From: Tannerella forsythia
GTDB taxonomy: Bacteria; Bacteroidota; Bacteroidia; Bacteroidales; Tannerellaceae
Assembly (NCBI RefSeq): GCF_003860135.1
Contig: NZ_RQYN01000012.1
Coordinates: forward strand, 1-63,845
Direction of reading: 5' to 3'
Length of the DNA: 63,845 bases
A program made the position numbers and the translations under genes. Shown piece after piece: positions 35,006 to 42,582 of this stretch. The notes beneath the pieces were generated by a model. That model made no database searches. It was not told where the DNA came from and saw only the letters and a list, made by a program, of their open reading frames with translations. Each line of letters begins with the position of its first letter. Within the stretch, counting starts at the first letter, position 1.

Positions 35006-37216
35006 TTAAAATTTCAGCGTTACACGCGCCATCATATTCGTTCCGGCCTGTGCGAAGTATCCGGAATCTGTCATACGTTTCCCATCGAGGATATAACTGT
35101 ATGTCCAGCCGTTCGTTTCGTACATTTCGTTAAAGAGGTTGCGGATATTCAAGTCGAGTCCGATCTCTTTCATGAAACGGGGACGGAACGTGTACCCGAT
35201 GCGCAAATCATTGACAAAATACGGATCCAAACTGCGCAAACGCGACGAGGTGTTGTCGAGATACTGGCGACCGACGTACGACGACATGAAGGCTGCCGAA
35301 AAGCCCTTCCAATGGAAGGCAAAGGTGCTTCCAAACGTGAGGTTCGGAGAAAAAGCGATATCGGTCGTGCCGAGATTTTTCGAAGTTTGAGGCAAGTCAT
35401 TCCAGTTCGCATCGTACGTATCGACATACTCCGTAAAATTGCGGATTTTATTACTGCTCAACGTCAAGTGTCCGTTCCAATCGAGCCACGATGCGACCTT
35501 TACGCCTCCACTCAGCTCGGCACCCATCCGGTAGCTGTCTTTGATGTTCGAGGTCAGCTGCTCTCCGATTTCACTGATTTTGCCGGTAAGAATTAACTGA
35601 TTGTCATAATCCATATAGTATAAGTTGAGACCGGCACGGAAGATGCTTCCCGTGTACTGATAGCCGGCTTCGTAGTCGTAAAGCGTTTCGTACGTAGGCT
35701 GTGCCGAAGGACCGTTTTCGGTGAAGTTATCGCGGTTCGGCTCGCGGTGTGCCACAGCGAACGAAGCATAAGCATGATGTCCGTTTCGCTCGAACGAAAG
35801 ACCGGCTTTCGGGTTGAAGAACGAGAAGGTTTTCTTTACATGCACATTATCGCCGGCTTTATCATCGCTTCCGTCGATTTGGTAATTGATGCCGCGATAT
35901 TGCAGGTCGGCGTAGGCACTCAGCGAAGGCAAGAAACGATACGTAGCTTTCACGTAAGCGTTATAATCGAGTTTTTCGCCACGGTTGCGGTAATACTCGT
36001 AGTTGGGTTTCGGCAGTCCGGCCGATGTCTTAACCCACATCACACGTCCGAAGTGATCGCCGATGTAATTATTGGCCGATGCGCCGAAAGAAGCCTGCAA
36101 CCGATCGTGCGTATAATTCATCCGGAACAAGGCGCCGTAGAAGTCGTTTCTCAACCATTTGCGACGCACGAGGTCAGTTTTCTTGTGAATCTTACCCTTG
36201 TTGTCCACATAATTGTCCAATTTATATGATGCGTACTTCGCACCGGCCTTGTAGTCTTCGTAATATCCTTTCCCATCGGTATAGTGCAGCGTTACGTTCA
36301 GGTTCAGCCGGTCGCTGAGACGTTGTGTAGCGAGTAAATGATAATGATGCTGCCAATAGTTATCCGTCTGGTTATCGTAGAATTTTGTTTCGCCGTTCTC
36401 CTTATAAGCTCCGCAACTGTTATAGCGACGGTTTGTTTTGAGTTTGGCCGAATCAACCCCGTTCCATGCCTGATAAGTTACTTCGCTGCTTCCGAAAGTC
36501 TGGAACTTGATCATTGTTCCGCCGTTGTAATAAGCAGCCGAGCCGTAATACGAATTCATGTCCGCCCGGGCACGTTCGATATACCCATCCGTCTGCACGT
36601 TCGAATAGCGCGCATCGAACACGAAATGATCCCAAAGCAGTCCTGTCCCGCCACGGAACGTGTTCGTGAATGTACCGAAACTACCGGCCGACGAAACGAC
36701 TTCGAGGTACGGTTTGAGCGATGGACGTTGAGTCTGCATCGAGACAGTCGCTCCGAAAGCGGCCGCACCGTTGGTCGAAGTCCCTGCCCCGCGTTGAATC
36801 TGAATATTTTCGACCGACGAAGCGAAATCGGGCATATTGACCCAAAAAACACCATGACTCTCCGAATCGTTGACAGGTACACCGTCGACCGTAAAATTGA
36901 TCCGGTTCGCATCCGTACCACGCACGCGCATGGATGCGTAGCCTATGCCATTTCCACCGTCGGAAGTGACAACGACCGATGGTGTTTGCATAAATAAATA
37001 GGGCAAAGACTGCCCCATATTGTTAGCCTTCAGTTCTGCCGCCGATACGTTACGAAACGCGACAGGCGTCTCTCTCCGCGCCTGCACGGCCGAAACAACC
37101 ACCTCGTTGAGTTCATACACACTTGTCGAATCGACCCTTTCCTGAGCCATCACCGATACGCCGGACAGCAATAAGCCGGCCACTCCATAAAAAATCTTCC
37201 TCATTTTCTTTATCAT
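35006..37216 (-). CDS. TonB-dependent receptor, probable thiamine transporter
   Basis: 736 residues with a signal peptide (MRKIFYGVAGLLLSGVSVMA; an in-frame ATG at 37204 may be the real start). The plug domain begins ELNEVVVSAVQAR, includes GYASMRVRGTDANRINFTVDGVP and IQIQRGAGTSTNGAAAFGATV (written here in pieces of the same plug), and a 22-strand barrel follows, ending ARVTLKF with the terminal Phe required for assembly. No N-terminal carboxypeptidase-like domain is present, unlike the SusC proteins of this window. The TPP riboswitch in its leader makes thiamine or its phosphates the expected ligand. Confidence 0.9.
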   Translation of the reverse strand: MIKKMRKIFYGVAGLLLSGVSVMAQERVDSTSVYELNEVVVSAVQARRETPVAFRNVSAAELKANNMGQSLPYLFMQTPSVVVTSDGGNGIGYASMRVRGTDANRINFTVDGVPVNDSESHGVFWVNMPDFASSVENIQIQRGAGTSTNGAAAFGATVSMQTQRPSLKPYLEVVSSAGSFGTFTNTFRGGTGLLWDHFVFDARYSNVQTDGYIERARADMNSYYGSAAYYNGGTMIKFQTFGSSEVTYQAWNGVDSAKLKTNRRYNSCGAYKENGETKFYDNQTDNYWQHHYHLLATQRLSDRLNLNVTLHYTDGKGYYEDYKAGAKYASYKLDNYVDNKGKIHKKTDLVRRKWLRNDFYGALFRMNYTHDRLQASFGASANNYIGDHFGRVMWVKTSAGLPKPNYEYYRNRGEKLDYNAYVKATYRFLPSLSAYADLQYRGINYQIDGSDDKAGDNVHVKKTFSFFNPKAGLSFERNGHHAYASFAVAHREPNRDNFTENGPSAQPTYETLYDYEAGYQYTGSIFRAGLNLYYMDYDNQLILTGKISEIGEQLTSNIKDSYRMGAELSGGVKVASWLDWNGHLTLSSNKIRNFTEYVDTYDANWNDLPQTSKNLGTTDIAFSPNLTFGSTFAFHWKGFSAAFMSSYVGRQYLDNTSSRLRSLDPYFVNDLRIGYTFRPRFMKEIGLDLNIRNLFNEMYETNGWTYSYILDGKRMTDSGYFAQAGTNMMARVTLKF

Positions 37217-37269
37217 TATTAAATAAAATGGGGAGCTACGAAATATACAGTAAAAAAAGAGACAAAAAA

Positions 37270-37350
37270 CCTACATCTTCCTACGCCGGCATTACCCGGA
37301 TCAGGTGTAAGGGTATGATCTCAGCCTGTAAAAGTAAGGCACCCCTGTTA
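37270..37350 (-). promoter_or_regulatory. TPP riboswitch (THI box)
   Basis: Read on the minus strand the aptamer shows GGGGTGCC, then GGCTGAGA, then ACCC, CCTGATCCGGGTAATGCC and GGCGTAGG, the conserved order of the thiamine pyrophosphate riboswitch. T-runs follow at once on the minus strand (37253-37268), consistent with control by transcription termination, and the receptor ATG is 54 bases further on. A candidate promoter box lies just upstream at 37365. Confidence 0.95.
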
Positions 37351-37364
37351 TATAAATTCGGGGG

Positions 37365-37372
37365 CAAAGGTA
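37365..37372 (-). promoter_or_regulatory. candidate -7 box upstream of the TPP riboswitch
   Basis: Minus-strand TACCTTTG matches TAnnTTTG and ends 15 bases before the aptamer, as expected for a riboswitch leader. The TTTG further up has 14-base spacing, shorter than usual. Confidence 0.5.
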
Positions 37373-37476
37373 ATTATTTTTATCATCAAACTTTCATCTA
37401 ACCCGGATTTTTCGGGAGCTGACGCATCAAAACCCAATTGAGGACGGTATAATGAGAGCTACCCCTGATGCGTCGC

Positions 37477-37870
37477 GGAGACTTCCGGCATCGGCGGATA
37501 TCATAATAAACCTTATGGAGATTTCCCGGCATCGGCAGAGATCATAATAAACCTTACGGAAACTTTCCAGCATCAACGGAGAGCCTAATAAACTCTACGG
37601 AGATTTCCCGGCATCGGAAGAGATCATAATAAATCCTACGGAGACTTCCCGGCATCAGCAGAGAGCCTAATAAACTCTATGGAGATTTTCCGGCATCGGC
37701 GGAGAGCCTAATAAACTCTACGGAGATTTCCCGGCATCGGCAGAGAGCGTAATAAACCTTACGGAGACTTCCCTGCATCAGTGGAGAGCCTAATAAACTC
37801 TACGGAGACTTCCCGGCATCGGAAGAGAGCGTAATAAATCGTACGGAAACTTCCCGGAGGCGTCAAAGGC
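37477..37870. repeat. second 41-bp tandem array, nine units plus a partial
   Basis: Units begin GGA(G/A)A at 37477, 37517, 37558, 37599, 37640, 37681, 37722, 37763 and 37804, with a partial tenth at 37845. Apart from the first step (40 bp), every step is exactly 41 bp. Unit landmarks are TTCCCGGCATC, then GAGAGCC or GAGATCA, TAATAAA and CTCTAC. Units are more diverged than in the array at 22591 and the two consensus sequences are unrelated. The array fills the gap between the TPP riboswitch promoter and the stop of the PD40 lipoprotein gene. Confidence 0.92.
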
Positions 37871-37896
37871 GCTATTTCTCTCTATTTTCAGCCATC

Positions 37897-39357
37897 TCAA
37901 CGAGTCGTTCGGAGCGCTGTCCGACCGATAGCTTCCAAAAAGTCTTTGTTATTCTCTACCGGTGCTTTAATCAATTCCGGGACATTATACGTGTACGTAA
38001 ACGAATCGTAAAACTCCGGATCTTTCTGCGGAAGCAGAAAAGGCTTTCCGGCACGTCCGGTACGACGGTCGAAAGCGGCCAGATAAGGACGTGCCCAAAG
38101 TCCGTCCATACGTTTACTGCTAAAGACAAACCAATCACCCGACGAAGCCCACGTATGATAACTGTCCACATCGTTGCTGTTCACTTCGTCAAGCACACGA
38201 ATCGTTCCGCTTTGCAAATCCATCAGATACAAGTCACTTTCAGGATGCCAGATCGAGAAGTTCCCATAATCGAACTGCGTAAACATCAAATATCGTCCGT
38301 CGGGCGAGACACGCGGGAAAGAAACGGATCGACCGACTGCAGACGCCTGATAGACGCATTCAAGATCATGCAGACGTTCCTCTTTTTCGTCGAAACGAAT
38401 ACGATACAAGTCGTACCGGATGCTGTCGAGCGGCATTCCGGGTGCATAAGCTTCCGCACGACAAAAATAAAGCGTCGTTCCGTCGGGCGACCATGCGGGA
38501 AAAGTCTCCATATAGTCTCGTGTATAAACGAGCGAGTCGGTGAACATCTTTCGAGTTTGCGTATCATAAATCACAAGGTCGGCATCGAGGTCGGAGACTT
38601 CGATCGGTTTCTTGCCCGAAGCGTGAAAGAACTGCTGGATCTCATTCATCGAAAAAGCGATGTAACGTCCTTGCGGATGCCAAGCCGGATACGTCGCACC
38701 GTTTTTATATTCTTCCGGTTTGAGATTCACTTTCTCCGTCTGCCCGTTGCGACGGATCAGTGTTCCTCCCTGCTTTCCACGGATATGCAGCATCATGGTC
38801 TCCGGTGAGTTGAGAGTAAACGAATGGCAGTTCACACACTGTTTGCCGAAGTCGCGGTTTTCCAGCAGCGGAGTCTCCTCATACGACGTCAAATCTCGCT
38901 GATAGATTCCCATTTCGTTCCACAATTCATACCCGGGATACAGCAGGCGATAAACGAGATAAGGGTCTATGGGACGCTCGGAAACCGTGTTGATAATATC
39001 CGCATAACGTATCCACTTTTCTTCTTTCAGCAAACTGATACGAAAGAAAATGTCCTTTCCCTGTGCCTCTTTCAGCAAAGTATTCCATTTCTTTTCGGGG
39101 ATATGCACCGTCCGATCTTTGCTACGAATGAGGATCGCCACGGTTTCCGCATAACCAATCTCTGTCTGATAAGCCTCCGCCGTATCACGGATGATGAAAT
39201 TGGGCGGAGCTATATTGATGGGAAAAGTAACGCCGGCATAATCGGGATATATTCGGGGTTGTGCTTCACAATGTGCTTCGGGAGCACGATAGGAAACGCA
39301 TCCGACAAACATGAAGGCGGTTAGCAACAGAAAGTATGGAATAGATCGAGTGTTCAT
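37897..39357 (-). CDS. PD40 beta-propeller lipoprotein with a c-type haem motif
   Basis: 486 residues from ATG 39357, which gives a lipoprotein signal (YFLLLTAFMFVGC, Cys20); the frame is open upstream to 39390. One CxxCH motif, FGKQCVNCHSF, lies near residue 170, so covalent haem attachment is possible. After it come PD40/TolB-like blades: YPAWHPQGRYIAFS, FPAWSPDGTTLYF, FPRVSPDGRYLMF and WASSGDWFVFSSKR. I recognise this as a Bacteroidales TolB-like family found beside DUF6057 genes. Function unknown; a sensing or electron-transfer role at the envelope would be speculation. Last gene of the minus-strand unit, 26 bases after DUF6057. Confidence 0.75.
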   Translation of the reverse strand: MNTRSIPYFLLLTAFMFVGCVSYRAPEAHCEAQPRIYPDYAGVTFPINIAPPNFIIRDTAEAYQTEIGYAETVAILIRSKDRTVHIPEKKWNTLLKEAQGKDIFFRISLLKEEKWIRYADIINTVSERPIDPYLVYRLLYPGYELWNEMGIYQRDLTSYEETPLLENRDFGKQCVNCHSFTLNSPETMMLHIRGKQGGTLIRRNGQTEKVNLKPEEYKNGATYPAWHPQGRYIAFSMNEIQQFFHASGKKPIEVSDLDADLVIYDTQTRKMFTDSLVYTRDYMETFPAWSPDGTTLYFCRAEAYAPGMPLDSIRYDLYRIRFDEKEERLHDLECVYQASAVGRSVSFPRVSPDGRYLMFTQFDYGNFSIWHPESDLYLMDLQSGTIRVLDEVNSNDVDSYHTWASSGDWFVFSSKRMDGLWARPYLAAFDRRTGRAGKPFLLPQKDPEFYDSFTYTYNVPELIKAPVENNKDFLEAIGRTALRTTR

Positions 39358-39382
39358 ATCGATTGTTTTTAAATTTGTTTTT

Positions 39383-40852
39383 TTAATCACGGATCACTTT
39401 AGGACCATAAGGACTGATATAATTGAGGTAAAACCAGTACGTTTTCCCGAACTCGGCTTGTAAAGTCTCCATCTGCCGGGCTTCTGCCAGACGATAGTAA
39501 CGTTCGAAACGGCGTTTCGTATCTTCACTGACGGTAAGGCCGGTCATCTCAAACACCTTCTCCCGACCTACGCCCAATTCGTAAATATAAAGAGCTTCCT
39601 CGTAAGCCTGTGGTAAGCGAGGATAAGCAAAACGGCGCATGAGTGGGAGATTTCGAGCAAACCGCTCCACGTGATTACTCAGCAGTAAATGGCTCATCAG
39701 ATATTCGAAGGCCATACGATTGGTAGAATCTTTTTCGCACAAATATTGCAGTTCGGGGCCGAGATTCAGTACATTCGCAAAACGTGCCGGTACATCTTCC
39801 GTATTTCTCAGCGCATTTCGGGGCAGCGCATGATCGGGATTCCCTGTCTGCTGTTCAAGTCGGAGTGCTTCGTCGCGGTAGAAGAGCGATTGCTTAAGCA
39901 GATTGATAAAACGCTGCGCGACGCGCGGACGACCGTTCGAGAGGTTATAACGCGCCAGATTAAGCAGGTGCGGAGCCGTCTCTCCCCACACGACCATCGC
40001 CTCGAACTCCCAGCGATGCGCCTCGTTGAGGTAGCCCAATTTCTCATAAAGCAAGTATCCGTATTCACTCTCACGACTATTCCCATCCCATGGAAAATAC
40101 AGGCTCTTGACTCCCAATGCCTGCGGATAGTCGAACAAGCGATCAGGCAATGTGCCGGTATGGTATAATGCCAGATTGTGAAAATAAGCGATCAGTTGAT
40201 TGCTCCTTCCCCGACCGAGATAATTTCCGGTATATTCCAGTACCTTCTCCCAATCTCCGGCCTTGGCTGCCTGCTCGGCCTTGAGCATGATACGCTCACC
40301 TACGGAATACGATTTCAAAAAGAACACATAGCCAGCTGCCGCGTATACGGTTAGGAGAATTACAGTCAGCCAAATGCGTCCGTGACGGCCGAACGGCTGC
40401 GGCCAACGGACGATTTTTCGTTTTGGTTTCACAAATAGCAGCAGTAGATTGATCACGAACAAAAGTAGGAACACACCCACGACCGTTTTGAGGGAATGAT
40501 CGACAGGCATGGTATAAAAGAAAAGGCAAAGCGAAGGCACAACGGCCAGTTGCAACGGATCCTCCCCTGCTACGAATCTTCGGATGATGCGGTCTGTTAA
40601 AAAATAAACGGAAGCAAGCATAAATGCCAATACAGCGCTTCCTGCTACCGGATAGTAAAAGAATTGGATGACAAAGTTCGTGACATATTCCAGCCAGCCT
40701 TCGGAGGCAAGGGTCTGCCGCCAATACGAGGCGGAGAAAAGAAACAGGTGATGTTGCTCATGATACGTAATCACGTGTGACAACGCGCCCCGATATACCG
40801 TAAAATAAACGAGGAAAAGCAGGCCGAACAGAACGTATTTCAAATATTTCAT
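39383..40852 (-). CDS. DUF6057 family membrane protein
   Basis: 489 residues. Hydrophobic segments lie at about residues 5-22, 60-85, 105-122, 124-140 and 160-180, followed by a soluble C-terminal 300 residues rich in helices that look like TPR-type repeats (for example EQAAKAGDWEKVLEYTGNYL and LLNLARYNLSNGRPRVAQRF). The N-terminal YHEQHHLFLFSASYW matches the DUF6057 pattern. It precedes the PD40-haem lipoprotein and follows SusD, from which a hairpin separates it. Function unknown. Confidence 0.68.
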   Translation of the reverse strand: MKYLKYVLFGLLFLVYFTVYRGALSHVITYHEQHHLFLFSASYWRQTLASEGWLEYVTNFVIQFFYYPVAGSAVLAFMLASVYFLTDRIIRRFVAGEDPLQLAVVPSLCLFFYTMPVDHSLKTVVGVFLLLFVINLLLLFVKPKRKIVRWPQPFGRHGRIWLTVILLTVYAAAGYVFFLKSYSVGERIMLKAEQAAKAGDWEKVLEYTGNYLGRGRSNQLIAYFHNLALYHTGTLPDRLFDYPQALGVKSLYFPWDGNSRESEYGYLLYEKLGYLNEAHRWEFEAMVVWGETAPHLLNLARYNLSNGRPRVAQRFINLLKQSLFYRDEALRLEQQTGNPDHALPRNALRNTEDVPARFANVLNLGPELQYLCEKDSTNRMAFEYLMSHLLLSNHVERFARNLPLMRRFAYPRLPQAYEEALYIYELGVGREKVFEMTGLTVSEDTKRRFERYYRLAEARQMETLQAEFGKTYWFYLNYISPYGPKVIRD

Positions 40853-40872
40853 TGCATGATAAAAAAGTGAAT

Positions 40873-40915
40873 AAGGCTGCCCTACAAAAAAAATTGAAGG
40901 ACAGCCTTTTTATAT
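40873..40915 (-). terminator. hairpin between SusD and the DUF6057 gene
   Basis: AAGGCTG and CAGCCTT with further pairing (GTCCT / AGGGC) form an 11-position imperfect stem around an A/T loop; on the minus strand it is followed by ATTCACTTTTTT. It can end or attenuate the SusC-SusD transcript before DUF6057. Confidence 0.6.
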
Positions 40916-40928
40916 GGGCTCGAACGCT

Positions 40929-42563
40929 TTAATTCGGGTAGCCCGGATTTTGCGTCAAAGCCTTGTTCAAATCACGCTCTTCCTGCGGAACCGGATAGAG
41001 ATAGTTATGATCTTCGTACTTGCTGCCGGTCAATTTGACATTCTCTCCTTCGTAGAGAATACAAATCTTTCCTCCGTCTTCCTTTTTCGCATCGGGCGAA
41101 TCGACCAACTTGTACTTCAGCCCCAAGAACGGTTCGTTGAGCACTTTCTTGGCAATGCCCCAGCGACGAATGTCCCATTGACGTTTGCCTCCTTCGAGCG
41201 CAAACTCCACACGCCATTCATTACGGATACGTTGGCGCAAATCGTCCTGTGTCGCACAATACGTCGGTTTACCGGCATCGGTCTTTTGCAGTTCGGGCAT
41301 GCCCACACGTTTACGTACGGCGTTCACTGCCTTGAAGGCTTCATCGTCCAACGGCGACAACTCATTCTTAGCCTCAGCATACGTCAGCAACACTTCTGCG
41401 TAACGAATCACCACGGCGTCTTTCCCCATATCCCAGCCTTTCGATGAAGGATCGATAGACGGATCAAGCCATTTCTGCTGATAATAACCGGTAGCCGTAG
41501 CATCTCCGTGCTGACCGATACCGGTCGGAGCTGCCGATTTCAACGGAGCCACGTTAATCGTAACGCCGTACATGGTTTCCCCATGATGCAACACATTTAC
41601 TTCCAAGCGCGGGTCACGATTTTCGAACGGTTTTTTCGGATCGTAGAGCTTCGACTTGGCAATCGGAGCGCCCTCGATATCTTCAAAAGCATCGACCAAG
41701 CTCTGTGTCGGGTTGATACCGCCCCATCCTTTCGTCGGGAATGCTTCCCAACCGATCAGATACCACGAATTTTCGGCCTCCTTGAATTGTTTAACCAGAA
41801 TAAACTCCTTGCATCCGTCGGCTTTCTCCCAAAACAGTTCCTGATACTTTCCGGTATTCTCCTCATCATACAACGAGTATTCATTCAGCTCCATAACCTT
41901 CTTCGCACTCTCGGCAGCCACATCCCACTTGCCGTAATACAATGCCGCACGAGCTTTCATGGCCAGCGCCGCACCTTTGGTTACTCGGCCATATTCCGAC
42001 GCTTTCCACGATTTCGGCAAATATTCAATGGCTTTGTCGAAGTCTTGCATCACCTTTCCATACACCTCTTCGCGGGGAGTACGCACGATACCTTCCTGAT
42101 CGCTTAACGATAACGGCTTGTCGATATAAGGCACATCGCCAAAACTGCGTATCAGATCGAAATACTGGAATCCGCGGAAGAAATAAGCCTGTCCGAGCAC
42201 ACGATTTTTCTTTTCCGCTTCATAGTTGGGAATAAGGTCTATCTTGCTCAACACCACATTAGCCTTACGAATCACTTCGTAATTTCCTTTCCATCCGAAA
42301 TCCTGCGGATCATACACCCCTTTCGAGATATTGCCGGCCGCCCATTTGATACCGTGCACCGCATCGTCCGAATTAATCGCACCGTCCACGTCCCAGTAAG
42401 GAAGTGAAGTATACAGGTTCGAGACCGCTTTTTCGGCATCATCGGGACTCTTCCAGAAACTATTGTCCGACAGCTCTTCGAGCGGATAACGATCCAGATC
42501 TACACAAGAAGTCATACCCAACACGGCCATCGTAACGACCATATATATATGTTTTATTTTCAT
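40929..42563 (-). CDS. SusD-like nutrient-binding lipoprotein (second pair)
   Basis: 544 residues. Lipoprotein signal MKIKHIYMVVTMAVLGMTSC with Cys20 at the mature end, then the SusD/RagB start DLDRYPLEELSDNSFWKSPDDAEKA. TPR-like helices follow, and the C-terminal RagB/SusD part shows VIRYAEVLLTYAEAKNEL, AVNAVRKRVGMPEL and YLYPVPQEERDLN. It caps the SusC barrel at 42583 and binds glycan at the cell surface. It lies 19 bases after SusC. Ligand unknown. Confidence 0.93.
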   Translation of the reverse strand: MKIKHIYMVVTMAVLGMTSCVDLDRYPLEELSDNSFWKSPDDAEKAVSNLYTSLPYWDVDGAINSDDAVHGIKWAAGNISKGVYDPQDFGWKGNYEVIRKANVVLSKIDLIPNYEAEKKNRVLGQAYFFRGFQYFDLIRSFGDVPYIDKPLSLSDQEGIVRTPREEVYGKVMQDFDKAIEYLPKSWKASEYGRVTKGAALAMKARAALYYGKWDVAAESAKKVMELNEYSLYDEENTGKYQELFWEKADGCKEFILVKQFKEAENSWYLIGWEAFPTKGWGGINPTQSLVDAFEDIEGAPIAKSKLYDPKKPFENRDPRLEVNVLHHGETMYGVTINVAPLKSAAPTGIGQHGDATATGYYQQKWLDPSIDPSSKGWDMGKDAVVIRYAEVLLTYAEAKNELSPLDDEAFKAVNAVRKRVGMPELQKTDAGKPTYCATQDDLRQRIRNEWRVEFALEGGKRQWDIRRWGIAKKVLNEPFLGLKYKLVDSPDAKKEDGGKICILYEGENVKLTGSKYEDHNYLYPVPQEERDLNKALTQNPGYPN

Positions 42564-42582
42564 TATTTTATCGTTTTTTTAA

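Noticed and set aside
22591-37870. CRISPR interpretation of the tandem arrays
   Set aside because: Units are contiguous, without variable spacers, and no cas genes are present.
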